From: Niastella yeongjuensis
GTDB lineage: Bacteria > Bacteroidota > Bacteroidia > Chitinophagales > Chitinophagaceae
DNA length: 64,000 bases
Assembly (NCBI RefSeq): GCF_900110245.1
Contig: NZ_FOCZ01000005.1
Span: forward strand, 1-64,000
Reading direction: 5' to 3'
The notes below the pieces were generated by a model. The model had not been told where the DNA came from. It saw only the letters and a program-made list of their open reading frames with translations, and searched no databases. How positions within the stretch are numbered: position 1 is the stretch's first letter; each line of letters opens with the position of its first letter. A program made the position numbers and the translations under genes. Positions 53,058 through 63,094 of this stretch are shown here, piece by piece.

Positions 53058-54260
53058 ATGAATGAACGGCCCTTAAAAATATGCCATGCAAACATCATTA
53101 CGCCTCATCGCATCATCCCCAACGGATGCCTGCTGATACAGGGAACCAGTATTGCGGCTGTTGCTGCGCATGATATAGAAATTACCGATGCCGACATAAT
53201 AGATGCAGCTGGCAAATATGTTGCTCCGGGTTTTATAGACATCCATGTACATGGCGGTGGCGGGTTCGATTTTATGGATGCAACGGAAGAAGCCTTCCTG
53301 GCGATCGCTGAAACCCATGCCCGGTACGGTACTACTGCATTAAGCCCCACTACACTTACCGGTACGCAACAGCACCTGTTGCACACGCTGGAGGTATATG
53401 AACAGGCAAATAAAAACAACCATAAAGGGGCCAGCTTTATTGGTATGCACCTGGAAGGCCCTTATTTTTCCATAAACCAGCGAGGTGCACAGGATCCGCG
53501 GTATATACGCAATCCCGATCCAAAAGAATACATGGATGTGGTGTCACGCTCCACTGCCGTAAAACGATGGAGCGCTGCGCCGGAATTACCGGGCGCTATC
53601 GCCTTTGGTCAATACCTCAGGGCGCACAATATATTGGTATCACTGGCGCATACTGATGCCATCTATGAAGAAGTACTGGAAGCCTATGAAAATGGATATA
53701 CACTGGCTACACACCTGTATTCTTCCATGTTGGGTGTTACCCGCCGCAACGCCATACGGTATGCCGGCGCTGTTGAAGCTGCTTTCCTGTTAGATGGGAT
53801 GGATGTGGAGATCATAGCCGATGGCATTCACCTGCCTGCGCCTTTGTTAAAGCTGGTATATAAGATCAAAGGCGCTGATAAAACTGCATTGATCACTGAT
53901 GCCATGCGGGCTGCCGGAACCAACCACACAGAAAGTGTACTCGGCCATCCGGAAACGGGGTTAAAAGTAATTATTGAGGATGGGGTAGCTAAACTTCCCG
54001 ACAGAAGCTCGTTTGCCGGCAGTATTGCCACCGCAGATCAATTGGTACGCAATATGATCACGCTTGCCGATGTGCCTTTGGCAGATGCCGTTAAAATGAT
54101 GTCCCTGACACCCGCCACTATTATGGGCATAGCAAACAAAAAAGGATTACTGGCGCCCGGCAAAGATGCCGATATCGTGATCTTCGATAAAGACATTACC
54201 ATACATAACACTATTATCATGGGTAACCCCGTATACAACAGGCCTGCCGGTATTGCCTGA
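53058..54260 (+). CDS. nagA: N-acetylglucosamine-6-phosphate deacetylase
   Basis: The 400-aa amidohydrolase contains VAPGFIDIHVHGGGGFDFMD (metal-binding HxH), GMHLEGPYFSINQRGAQDP, VSLAHTDA, TLATHLYSSM, IADGIHLPAPLL and the catalytic Asp in TALITDAMRAAGT. It removes acetate from GlcNAc-6-P to give GlcN-6-P for NagB. It forms an operon with the MFS permease. Its stop touches the LacI stop (54260/54261). Confidence 0.95.
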   Translation: MNERPLKICHANIITPHRIIPNGCLLIQGTSIAAVAAHDIEITDADIIDAAGKYVAPGFIDIHVHGGGGFDFMDATEEAFLAIAETHARYGTTALSPTTLTGTQQHLLHTLEVYEQANKNNHKGASFIGMHLEGPYFSINQRGAQDPRYIRNPDPKEYMDVVSRSTAVKRWSAAPELPGAIAFGQYLRAHNILVSLAHTDAIYEEVLEAYENGYTLATHLYSSMLGVTRRNAIRYAGAVEAAFLLDGMDVEIIADGIHLPAPLLKLVYKIKGADKTALITDAMRAAGTNHTESVLGHPETGLKVIIEDGVAKLPDRSSFAGSIATADQLVRNMITLADVPLADAVKMMSLTPATIMGIANKKGLLAPGKDADIVIFDKDITIHNTIIMGNPVYNRPAGIA

Positions 54261-55268
54261 TCAGCGGCGGGTAGATTCCCGTTCAATAAGTCTGCACGGC
54301 AGTATTACCTCCTCAGGAATAAAATTCTTTTTGGTGATATGCTTCAATAGCAATTCGCAGCTCTTTTTGCCTATGTCAAATGCAGGTTCGGCAATAGTGC
54401 TGAGTGTGGGTGAAATGATCGTAGAGATGGGATCGTTTGTAAAACCTATTACCCCTATTTCACTGCCAATGGCAATACCTCTTTTCTTAAGGGCCTGCAT
54501 GGCGCCCACGGCTTTGCGATCGTTGCTGGCAAAGATGGCATCGGGCATGTCGGCCGACTGCAGCAGATGGTTTACATCCCCTTCCCCACTCTCCTGCGAA
54601 AAACCGGAGTACACAATCCATTCCTCCCGAACCGGGTACTGGTACTTTTCCAGTACCGACAGGTATCCCTGTACCCTTTTTTCAGTAAGGATCAATCCAC
54701 GCGGGCCTGTTATATGCGCAATGTTGCGGTATCCGTTCTTTACCAGGTGTTCGGTGGCTTCCACGGCGCCATTGAAATCGTCCTGCATTACTTTTGAGGT
54801 AACGACCTCTTTGGCAACCCGGTCGAAGAAGACCACAGGAATTCCCATGTCGATCAATTCCTGAAAATGAACACTGGATAAAGACGATGTTGATACCAGC
54901 AACCCATCGAGGCTGCTCACGGAGAGGTTTTCAATAATGGATAATTCCCGCTCTTCAGAATCGTTGGTGAGGTACAGGGTGATATTAAATCCATTTTCGT
55001 AGGCAATTTCCTGGATGCCGGTAATTACGGTGCTAAAATAATAATTGGTTATAAAGGGCAATACGATGCCAATGTTATGCGTGCTTCCTTTGGCCAGCCC
55101 TGTTGCATTAAAATTGGGTTTATAATTCAGTTGCCGTGCCATGTCAAGTACTTTTTGTCTTGTTTCGGCATTCACATCATATGTATCGCGCAGCGCACGT
55201 GACACGGTGGCTACTGAAATATTCAGCATTTTGGCAATATCCTTAATGGTAACACTACGGTTCTGCAT
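54261..55268 (-). CDS. LacI-family transcriptional regulator
   Basis: The 335-aa protein has the LacI helix-turn-helix (IKDIAKMLNISVATVSRALR) with hinge helix ARQLNYKPNFNATGLAKG, and the periplasmic-binding-like effector domain. It is convergent with nagA. Three LacI-type operator candidates lie in the neighbouring divergent intergenic regions, including its own, so it likely represses the GlcNAc/GalNAc locus until a sugar or sugar phosphate is present. Confidence 0.93.
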   Translation of the reverse strand: MQNRSVTIKDIAKMLNISVATVSRALRDTYDVNAETRQKVLDMARQLNYKPNFNATGLAKGSTHNIGIVLPFITNYYFSTVITGIQEIAYENGFNITLYLTNDSEERELSIIENLSVSSLDGLLVSTSSLSSVHFQELIDMGIPVVFFDRVAKEVVTSKVMQDDFNGAVEATEHLVKNGYRNIAHITGPRGLILTEKRVQGYLSVLEKYQYPVREEWIVYSGFSQESGEGDVNHLLQSADMPDAIFASNDRKAVGAMQALKKRGIAIGSEIGVIGFTNDPISTIISPTLSTIAEPAFDIGKKSCELLLKHITKKNFIPEEVILPCRLIERESTRR

Positions 55269-55314
55269 AAGTTACAACAAGTTAACGATAAAGTTAAACT
55301 AATCCTCCATTCCG

Positions 55315-55331
55315 GTAACGTTCTCGCTATT
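55315..55331. promoter_or_regulatory. Weaker LacI-type operator candidate before lacI
   Basis: TAACGTTCTCGCTATTA shares CGTTCTCG with the operators above but has a poor right arm. A second palindrome, GTTAAC-GATAAA-GTTAAC (about 55281-55298), lies beside it. Both are between the LacI start and the Gfo/Idh gene, so autoregulation is possible. Confidence 0.4.
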
Positions 55332-55416
55332 AAATCCGTACCGGCTGTGCCATTACACATCCCGATGATCTAAATTGCTAAAAGGACATCCAACAAGTGA
55401 AAGAAAAACATCGAAA

Positions 55417-56628
55417 ATGAGCAACCCTATTTCCCGTCGCAGTTTTGTAAGAACAGGTACCACCTTTATTTCCGGCGCCCTACTGTTAAACAGTATTCCT
55501 GTAATAGGAAAAACAAGAGGGATGGATATGCTTCGGGTGGGTCTTATTGGCGCTGGCAACCGGGGAGCTGGTATTGCACACCTGATCAAAAAACTTCCCG
55601 GCATTTCCATTACTGCTGTATGCGATGTGATGGAAGACAATCTGCAGAAAGGACTTGCGCTCGCCGCGGACGGGGCTAAGCCCTATTCTGTTTATCAAAG
55701 ATTACTCGAAGACAGGGACCTTGACGCGGTGATCATCGCAACGCCCCTTCATCTCCACTACCAGATGACAATCGATGCCCTGGATGCGGGCAAACATGTG
55801 TACGTTGAAAAAACCATGACCTATAACATTGAACAGGCGCTGGCATTGGTAAAGAAAGTGAACAGCGGCCGTTTGGTGGTACAGGTAGGGCATCAGTACC
55901 GGTATTATGCCTTGTATCACCGGATAAAAGAGGTGCTTACCCAAAAATGGGCTGGCACTATTACGCATTTCGAATGCCAGTACCACCGTAATTCCGACTG
56001 GCGCGTGCCGGTAAAGGACCCTGCGCTTGAACGGCAGGTGAACTGGCGGATGTACAAACAGTATTCAGGCGGGTTGATGGCGGAACTGTGCGCGCACCAG
56101 ATCGATATCGTAAACTGGATGCTCGACAGCCATCCACTTAAAGTTACCGGTATGGGTGGTATCGATTTTTGGAAAGACGGCCGGGACACTTATGATAATG
56201 TACGAACCGTTTTTGTTTATCCCAATGGTATCAAGGCGAACGTTTCTTCCATCCTTACCAATGCTTACAATGGATATTGCATCCGCATATTGGGCACCAG
56301 GGCTACCATAGAAATACAACGGGAGAAAGCATTTATTTATGAAGAACCGAAAAAAAGTGAACTGGGAACGGTTGACGGAGTTACCGGAGCTACCGTTAAG
56401 GCCCGCACGCAAGGGGAAGCAGTGCCGATAGATTTCTTTTATCCCGATCGTGAACAACGCGATCCTACTTCCTACGCGCTGCTCAGTTTTGCAGATTGTA
56501 TCCGCACCGGTAAAAAGCCGGCTTCAAATGTTGAAACCGGCCGCAATGCAGCCATTGCAGTACATATGGCTAACAAGGCAATGGCGGGTGAACGTTTTGA
56601 GGAATGGAAACCATCCTATTCGAAATAA
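55417..56628 (+). CDS. Gfo/Idh/MocA-family oxidoreductase (Tat-exported)
   Basis: The 403-aa protein has a twin-arginine leader (MSNPISRRSFVRTGTTFISG). The Rossmann motif LRVGLIGAGNRGAGIAHLIK, the EKP-like VYVEKTMTYN and the C-terminal domain with HFECQYHRNSDWRVPVKDP and GGLMAELCAHQIDIVNWML follow. This is the typical Gfo/Idh/MocA fold. It differs from the GH109-like protein at 50168, so a separate sugar-oxidation or NAD-assisted cleavage role is likely. The open frame begins at a TTG (55375); the ATG at 55417 gives the Tat leader. Confidence 0.88.
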   Translation: MSNPISRRSFVRTGTTFISGALLLNSIPVIGKTRGMDMLRVGLIGAGNRGAGIAHLIKKLPGISITAVCDVMEDNLQKGLALAADGAKPYSVYQRLLEDRDLDAVIIATPLHLHYQMTIDALDAGKHVYVEKTMTYNIEQALALVKKVNSGRLVVQVGHQYRYYALYHRIKEVLTQKWAGTITHFECQYHRNSDWRVPVKDPALERQVNWRMYKQYSGGLMAELCAHQIDIVNWMLDSHPLKVTGMGGIDFWKDGRDTYDNVRTVFVYPNGIKANVSSILTNAYNGYCIRILGTRATIEIQREKAFIYEEPKKSELGTVDGVTGATVKARTQGEAVPIDFFYPDREQRDPTSYALLSFADCIRTGKKPASNVETGRNAAIAVHMANKAMAGERFEEWKPSYSK

Positions 56629-56643
56629 AAATGCGATTGCCGT

Positions 56644-56691
56644 AATAAAAAAAGTAGAGGCTGGAAAACTCCAACCTCTACTTTTTTATTA
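56644..56691. terminator. Bidirectional terminator
   Basis: AAAAAAGTAGAGG pairs with CCTCTACTTTTTT, extended by TGG/CCA, in both directions. It ends the Gfo/Idh gene (plus) and the 219-aa gene (minus). Confidence 0.88.
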
Positions 56692-57348
56692 TTCCATTTT
56701 TGATAAATACTCTTTTAAATTAAACTCGGGATTAGGATTTTCGTTGTATTCCCTGGTTATCACTTGCTGAGATAGAAAGAGATCGTACCCTATCTGCAAA
56801 CTTCCTAATTCGTTAAATTCCCTAACTAATAGACTTTCATTTTCCCAGCCTAAAACATCATTTATCTTTTTTAGCACAGCCGGAACTCTGTAATAGTTTA
56901 AATTATGTCGTTCCAAATTCCATACAAATGAATAGCTATCTATATCAAAAGACATAGGCAGCCAAATATCAGATTTTGTTGATAATGAAAAATATTGCTG
57001 AAATGTCCGAAAACCCTCTAAAGAAAATATATTAGAATACGTTTCTTCGCCCTCCTCTGTATAGATAATTGTATCACCTCTTATTCCAAACAAAAAACAT
57101 TTATACAGAAAATTATCTGTCTCGATTAAAGTAACCAGATCCTCTACATTTTTATATTCCAGTTTACCTTCCTTACCTTCCAAAAATCTTGGAAGCAACA
57201 TTTTGGATTCTATCAAAATGGACAATACTTTTTTTAGATCTGACAGAATCTCTGGATACGGTGGTGTGTCTTTGTCAATGTCATCTCCATACTTGTTGCT
57301 TTCAAAATACCAGCGTCCTCTATATTCTCCTGGCGTATAAAGTTTCAT
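56689..57348 (-). CDS. Probable immunity protein of the adjacent effector
   Basis: The 219-aa soluble acidic protein begins MKLYTPGEYRGRWYFESNKY and contains ILSDLKKVLSILIESKMLLP. It has no signal peptide and no recognised family. It starts 3 nt after the stop of the 1904-aa effector, so translation is coupled. That position, its size and its acidic nature are usual for immunity genes of polymorphic toxins. Confidence 0.65.
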   Translation of the reverse strand: MKLYTPGEYRGRWYFESNKYGDDIDKDTPPYPEILSDLKKVLSILIESKMLLPRFLEGKEGKLEYKNVEDLVTLIETDNFLYKCFLFGIRGDTIIYTEEGEETYSNIFSLEGFRTFQQYFSLSTKSDIWLPMSFDIDSYSFVWNLERHNLNYYRVPAVLKKINDVLGWENESLLVREFNELGSLQIGYDLFLSQQVITREYNENPNPEFNLKEYLSKME

Positions 57349-57351
57349 ATC

Positions 57352-60300
57352 CTATAAATTAATATATTGAAGTTCCCCGTTTGGACAGATTACTTTTACC
57401 TTATCTCCGTTGGATGAAATTAAATGAATTTCATCAATAATAACATTATTTGTGTCCTTAAATCCTTTTTTATAAATCTGAAACGTGAACGCTCTTTTTA
57501 CGCTTTCATTTTCCTTTATAGCTGAAATCTCATCTCCTTCTATCAGCCTAATCTCTAATATCTTTTTATCAGCAGGGGCGTTATACAATTGACTACATCC
57601 ACTCTCTACTGAACTTTTAGTTATCGGAGCTGTATTTGTTTTGAACTGATAAGCCTCTGAATATTCTGATGAACCAACTGATTTTCTTACTCCTAAATCT
57701 ACATCAAATGGCAAATCGCCATCAACTTTGTGTTCAAAGCGAAACAACGCTTTATCAACTCCTCTTGCAACTAATTCATCTGCTTTATTAAAAGGTTGAA
57801 CTACAGCTTTAAAAGATTGATCATCTATAGCAATTTTTTTAATTAGATCGAGATATCCCTGTACCTGCTCATACGTTCCTTTCACAATTAACCGGCCCAT
57901 TCGGAGTCCCTCCTCTCCCGAATTCTTCATCTGGGCTATCATTTTCTCCAAAGCATTTTCGTCTATTTTAAAAGATTTTAGCTTTGCTCTCAGCAATTCG
58001 TCAAGAAGTTCCCATTCACTCAATAATTTTCCGGCATCATCCGCATCTGTCTTCGATTTTTCTAATGCATCATCTTGTTCCAATTCTGCCTTCGCTTTTG
58101 CCGCTTCATCCTCTGCTGCCTTTGCCTTTTCTGCTGCTGACTCATCTGTCTTTGCCTGTTCTACTGTTGCCGATCCCAGTGCAGGAACAGCAGGTTGAAC
58201 TGATGTATTTGTGGGTCCCTGCGTACCTGGCCGGACCTGGATACCCGTTTGTCCCCCGGTGGTAGTAGCCGGGCTATTCGTTGAACTGGAGCTACCCCCC
58301 GAAGCCGGGTCGGTCGTCGTTTTAGCACCACCGGTTTTCACCTGCGAACTAACGACTTCCGCCTCAACATTTTCCACCACCTCCTCTATCGATTTCACTA
58401 CCGGCATTTCAGAGACAACCGCCCTTAGCCTGGCTGCCATCACCTTTGTCGCGTACTGTAGTGCATATTCCGCTAATAGATCGGTAATCTGCGCTGCCGC
58501 TTGCCCGGCGCGGAACAACATATATGCCTGCCCCATTTTATCAAATGCTTCTACCACTTCTCTTGTCTCGGGGCTTAAATTCTGCCTTAACAGCATGGGG
58601 CTTAGAATGGTCGAAAAGGCTGAACTGGTGAAATCCAGTGTGGCCAGTGTTACTGCGGCAGGTCCTTCCGCTAATCCCGCAGAAATTGCGAGAGCGCCAG
58701 TCACAGCAAACTTCACTGCATTAGCCCTTAATAAGGCGGCCGTTTGTTTGGCATCGACATCAAACAAATTCCATAAATACAGTGCCGGTATACGTATTAT
58801 ATCTCCTTTTTTAAATAACACTCCGCTGCCTGTAATTGAATAGTCCTCCCCAAATACCACTGTTATGGGGTCAAGCGGCGGCGGATTGATCCATGTAATG
58901 CCATTACCCAATGGATTCATGTTGATCGCGTATTTCCCTCTTATATCAACACCGGCATTCGGTGAAAAGACCTGCGCAAGTTTCTGTTCAATACGGAAAC
59001 CTACGCTCCCGCCACCTGTTGTAAAATCAACCTGGGTAACGGTTGAAGTCATACTAAACGCACCGTAATCAAAACTGCCATTAATATACAGCCTGGTGCC
59101 CAGGAGGTCTTCTGCAGTAAGCCCCTCAACGTGAGTATCTCTCAGCTTAGCCATATTGAACAGGGCCGCCATCATTTCGTTATGATTATCCAGTTTGTCT
59201 TCAGTCGCGTCCACGTCAGTAATCAATCTTAACAATGCGGCCTGGTTTGTATTTAAGTACGTGGCTACGTCGTCCGCTTGCTTTACATCGGTAATTGTCT
59301 TGATCGTATTTATCAGTTGCCATTCGGCACATTCCATTTTGTGCCCTGAGGAACAGCCAGTTATTGCACTGCCACTTTGGGTAAGTACTTCTATGATCTT
59401 GATCCGTTCTGCTGCTGTTAGTGTGGCATACCTTTCCAAACACATTTCAGCCAGCTTGTTTTGCATGTCACTGCTCGTCTCAATCTCAGTGATCTTCAAA
59501 TTACCTGTCTTCAGGAAATCCTGGAAGATAGCGAGGTATCCTTCAAACTCTTCTTTTGTTTCAGGCTGGTTCTTATGCTTACAAACAAAATCTTCATAAA
59601 CGTCCTCATTCAGTTTTATCAGGTTGGCGATATTCATGACAACCTGCATGGGCATGCTTTCACATCTGGTATTGGCACCGATGAAATTGCTGGCCCATTT
59701 GCTGCCAGTAAAATCAGAATAAGTGCTCACTTCCTTGCTTATAGTATAAACAGGTTTTCCATCGTTCGATTTATTTGCAGCATCCTCCAGTATTTTTTCT
59801 GCGTTTTCAAAATCACCTCCAGCAACGTAATCGGGGCTCTTTGCAGAATTAAAGACATCGTCACCTGGCTGGAACCATTTGGCTTTTAAGTTGAAAGTCA
59901 ATTGCTGAGTAGCATCGGATGGAGCAGTAAAACAAGGCCATGCGAGAATTACATTACCAGATGTTTCTTTGGCCGTCAGATTGTCAACATACGGTTTACT
60001 ATTTCCATCATTATTTGAACATTCATATTGCAGGAACTTTTTTGCGCTATTACCACCTACAGCCGTGTAAACTTCAAACTTGCCATCGTTTTCAAGTGTA
60101 AATGAAACCAGTGTTCCGAACGGTATTGTATGTAAGAAAGCCTCATTTTCCTTAGGCACGAAATAGTTCGTTTCACTAAGGACGATATTCGTAGCCATAG
60201 CCGGAAGCGTTACCGGCATACCGCCTGGCGACAGGAACGTATACGTATTAGTACCTGCGTTTTTCAAATCCTTAAGTGCATCAGCGCTGCTTACTATCAA

Positions 60301-63066
60301 CTGCGCATCCGCATCCTTCTCAAACAACCCAATCACCATACCCGGATCATGCACCTGATCCCACTGATACTTGGCAAAACGATCACCTGCAGGATAATCC
60401 ATCACGTTCGATGGCAGTCCACCTATTTCGAATCCGTATTGATTATCGAACACGTGTTTCAACCTGAACACGCCATGTCCTATTTCATGGGCAGCCACTT
60501 TTCCATCAGCATCGTTAAACAGGTAACCGAATTGTTTTCCTCTCGGCATATCACCGAGCAGGTTGCTGGTACTATCACTGCCCTTCAATCCAAACAAATA
60601 GATCGCATCCTGCTGAACCGTACGCGCACTGCTATACGCGTTGTTCAATGCTTTCATTTCATTGGTGAGCATTGACAACCATCCACTTCCTGATACAGCC
60701 AGGTCACCATCGTTGTTTAGATCCCAGCTCTTATCGATGAACGGTTTGTCTTCCGTAACCTGGAAGGTGATCCCTACAGCATTATAGATCTTATTTAGCT
60801 GGCTGCTTATCTGATCTTTGTTAACCGTTGCTTCATTTACCGGCACCAGCACTACCTTAAAGGTCCGCTCCTCATAGGCAGCTATAAACAGTTTACCCAG
60901 CGACAGGTATTTGCCCCCACCCTGTGGATACAAGGCATACAATTCCTGTGCATCAGCGGCAGGTCCGCCCACGATCTTTATCTCCCAGCTAGTACTATCT
61001 GCAAGGCGGGTACTTTCATACCGGATTCCCTTACCCGTTACAAAACGGATGCTGTCTAAAACAAGGCTCTTATCCTTTATTTCCACCACCGCTTTTATCA
61101 CATCTGCCTTCGCTTCAACAATTGCCTTACTGCTTACATAATAATCATCATTCAGCTTTTCGTATTCTTCTCTGAACAGAACGCTGGCTTTGTATTCCGG
61201 CTGGTATTCATCGAATGCGTATTGCTGGTGTTCATGCGGCACGAACTTAACAACAGCTTTGTCAGTCTTGATCGAGTTCAATTCAGCCGGAGTCATATTC
61301 ATCACCTCGCTTGAACTGATCTTCGAAACATTTCCATCTTTATCAACTCCGTAAACAGTGCCGTTCTTGTCCTTTATGGTCGTCGGCACTTCATCTACCT
61401 TCACCTGTTCCTTCTTACCTTCACTATCTGTAACAGTTAATGTAGCGCCAGCGGCGGGTGTAGCATTCCCCGAACTATCCACCTTGCTGTTCAGCTCTAC
61501 GGCAATATGGCTGGCATCAGGGATTACCATATCTATATAGTAGTCGGCAGTATCTACTCCGGTAACCACAATACCAACATCCCCACCGCCTTCTATTACT
61601 TTGTCGAGGTTTCCTATTTGCGATTCCTTAGGATCGTAGGTCGTTTCTATAACACCACCAATCAGTTGCTTGTCTGTATTAACAGTGATTCCCTTAAACT
61701 GAACCTTCACCCGGACCTGCCCCAGAAAAGGAACCGTTACATACCCAGCGCCGGTAAAAGTACCCTGTCCGCTTACCTGTAATAGTTTAACCGGAAAATC
61801 ACCTGCTGAGATCACGTCGCCCGTGAGCAGCGTTTGAATGGGGGTACGGTTGGCAATATTTGCCTCCGGTTCCAATAGGCCACATTCTGTATTTACGGCA
61901 CTGTCAGCAGCTGGCGTCACCAGTGTTTTAATATCGCTGTAGGTATAAGTAATGCCGTTATCGCAGGTACCGCCAACCCGGTATTCGTAGGTCTTATCTT
62001 TCTTGAGGTCGTACAACAACATGCGGTTAGCCGTGGTAGGGGAATTATACCAGGTAGCACCGTCCTGTCCCTTTTCCCGGTAGTCGACCGTAAAACTGGA
62101 TTGGTTAGGATTAGCCGTCCACGTAATGGTTGCCCGGCCATTACTGAGTTCGTGCTGCACGTTCAGGGGCGCGGCACAATTATTCTGGCAGTTAAACCAG
62201 AAGATCTCACTGTATCCGTTGTTGCGGAAAGCATCTGACCCCTTTGAACCATCGGTTTGCTGCGCACGTACGCGCCAGGCATACTTGTGCCCGGATAACA
62301 ACAAAGGTTCGCCAGGGCCATATAATAAGGTAGTTGCCTGCGTGGTAGTCTGGTACAAAGGCTGAACCGTACCAAAAGCTGCTTCCGGCGCCAGGCCATT
62401 GTCCCATATTTCTACAAGCGTGAATTCATATTCTGTATTGAATGCACTGGTTGGACTGTTATAATTACGCGGCGTCCATTGAAAGATGATATTTTGCGGA
62501 TCTTTATAAACAATACTCTCAGCCGTTCTGGGCAAATTCAGTAAGGGCGGGTCGCTCAGACTGATCCAGGCCATGGCGCAACTGCTGCGGCCAACTACCT
62601 GCCCTGAACTAACCTCCACTGCCTCAAAGCAAAATTGATAGAACCCTTCGGGCAACTTACCACTTTGCACATACTGCGCACGGGTAATGCCCTCGAATAT
62701 AAGATTGTCGGCATTGAAATAAGGAGCCAGGTCCTGTAAACTGATGCGGGCGGGAACACCGCCATCGAGGTTAATAGCGGGATAGTAAACATTATCCCGG
62801 CTGATAAGCTTGGCTGACTGTCCCTGTATGCTCATGCGCAAACGCACCTGCAGGGCGGGCTTATTTAGATCGGTATTGGTTAGCAGCAACACCAGCTTTT
62901 CATTGGTGCCATTGTAATAGTCGCTTACATTTAAAGTATAAGGCGGCAACAACTGAGGTACTATCTGTACCGGATACCGCTGTGCATTAACCAACTGCCC
63001 GAGGAATAAGCAGGCCATTACAATCAATAACCTGCTTATAGTTTTCTTATATAGGGTAACTAACAT
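57352..63066 (-). CDS. Giant secreted protein with FN3, HEIGH metallopeptidase-like and nuclease-like C-terminal domains
   Basis: The 1904-aa protein starts with a signal peptide (LLIVMACLFLGQLVNAQ). A beta-rich N-terminal part (about 30-290) precedes an FN3 domain (about 300-385, ATITWTANPNQSSFTVDYRE). A large middle region contains AAHEIGHGVFRLKH with HExxH at 860-864, a putative gluzincin/metzincin. Then come a hydrophobic patch, a Thr/Gly/Ser-rich linker (about 1580-1640) and a charged Ala/Glu coiled coil. The last 150 aa (VDGDLPFDVDLGVR, SEAYQFKTN, SGCSQLYNAP) could be a PD-(D/E)xK-like nuclease toxin. It lies downstream of a type IX-sorted protein and is followed by its putative immunity gene. 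Confidence 0.8.
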   Translation of the reverse strand: MLVTLYKKTISRLLIVMACLFLGQLVNAQRYPVQIVPQLLPPYTLNVSDYYNGTNEKLVLLLTNTDLNKPALQVRLRMSIQGQSAKLISRDNVYYPAINLDGGVPARISLQDLAPYFNADNLIFEGITRAQYVQSGKLPEGFYQFCFEAVEVSSGQVVGRSSCAMAWISLSDPPLLNLPRTAESIVYKDPQNIIFQWTPRNYNSPTSAFNTEYEFTLVEIWDNGLAPEAAFGTVQPLYQTTTQATTLLYGPGEPLLLSGHKYAWRVRAQQTDGSKGSDAFRNNGYSEIFWFNCQNNCAAPLNVQHELSNGRATITWTANPNQSSFTVDYREKGQDGATWYNSPTTANRMLLYDLKKDKTYEYRVGGTCDNGITYTYSDIKTLVTPAADSAVNTECGLLEPEANIANRTPIQTLLTGDVISAGDFPVKLLQVSGQGTFTGAGYVTVPFLGQVRVKVQFKGITVNTDKQLIGGVIETTYDPKESQIGNLDKVIEGGGDVGIVVTGVDTADYYIDMVIPDASHIAVELNSKVDSSGNATPAAGATLTVTDSEGKKEQVKVDEVPTTIKDKNGTVYGVDKDGNVSKISSSEVMNMTPAELNSIKTDKAVVKFVPHEHQQYAFDEYQPEYKASVLFREEYEKLNDDYYVSSKAIVEAKADVIKAVVEIKDKSLVLDSIRFVTGKGIRYESTRLADSTSWEIKIVGGPAADAQELYALYPQGGGKYLSLGKLFIAAYEERTFKVVLVPVNEATVNKDQISSQLNKIYNAVGITFQVTEDKPFIDKSWDLNNDGDLAVSGSGWLSMLTNEMKALNNAYSSARTVQQDAIYLFGLKGSDSTSNLLGDMPRGKQFGYLFNDADGKVAAHEIGHGVFRLKHVFDNQYGFEIGGLPSNVMDYPAGDRFAKYQWDQVHDPGMVIGLFEKDADAQLIVSSADALKDLKNAGTNTYTFLSPGGMPVTLPAMATNIVLSETNYFVPKENEAFLHTIPFGTLVSFTLENDGKFEVYTAVGGNSAKKFLQYECSNNDGNSKPYVDNLTAKETSGNVILAWPCFTAPSDATQQLTFNLKAKWFQPGDDVFNSAKSPDYVAGGDFENAEKILEDAANKSNDGKPVYTISKEVSTYSDFTGSKWASNFIGANTRCESMPMQVVMNIANLIKLNEDVYEDFVCKHKNQPETKEEFEGYLAIFQDFLKTGNLKITEIETSSDMQNKLAEMCLERYATLTAAERIKIIEVLTQSGSAITGCSSGHKMECAEWQLINTIKTITDVKQADDVATYLNTNQAALLRLITDVDATEDKLDNHNEMMAALFNMAKLRDTHVEGLTAEDLLGTRLYINGSFDYGAFSMTSTVTQVDFTTGGGSVGFRIEQKLAQVFSPNAGVDIRGKYAINMNPLGNGITWINPPPLDPITVVFGEDYSITGSGVLFKKGDIIRIPALYLWNLFDVDAKQTAALLRANAVKFAVTGALAISAGLAEGPAAVTLATLDFTSSAFSTILSPMLLRQNLSPETREVVEAFDKMGQAYMLFRAGQAAAQITDLLAEYALQYATKVMAARLRAVVSEMPVVKSIEEVVENVEAEVVSSQVKTGGAKTTTDPASGGSSSSTNSPATTTGGQTGIQVRPGTQGPTNTSVQPAVPALGSATVEQAKTDESAAEKAKAAEDEAAKAKAELEQDDALEKSKTDADDAGKLLSEWELLDELLRAKLKSFKIDENALEKMIAQMKNSGEEGLRMGRLIVKGTYEQVQGYLDLIKKIAIDDQSFKAVVQPFNKADELVARGVDKALFRFEHKVDGDLPFDVDLGVRKSVGSSEYSEAYQFKTNTAPITKSSVESGCSQLYNAPADKKILEIRLIEGDEISAIKENESVKRAFTFQIYKKGFKDTNNVIIDEIHLISSNGDKVKVICPNGELQYINL

Positions 63067-63094
63067 TATTTACGCTTTTGAGCTATGCCTTTTA

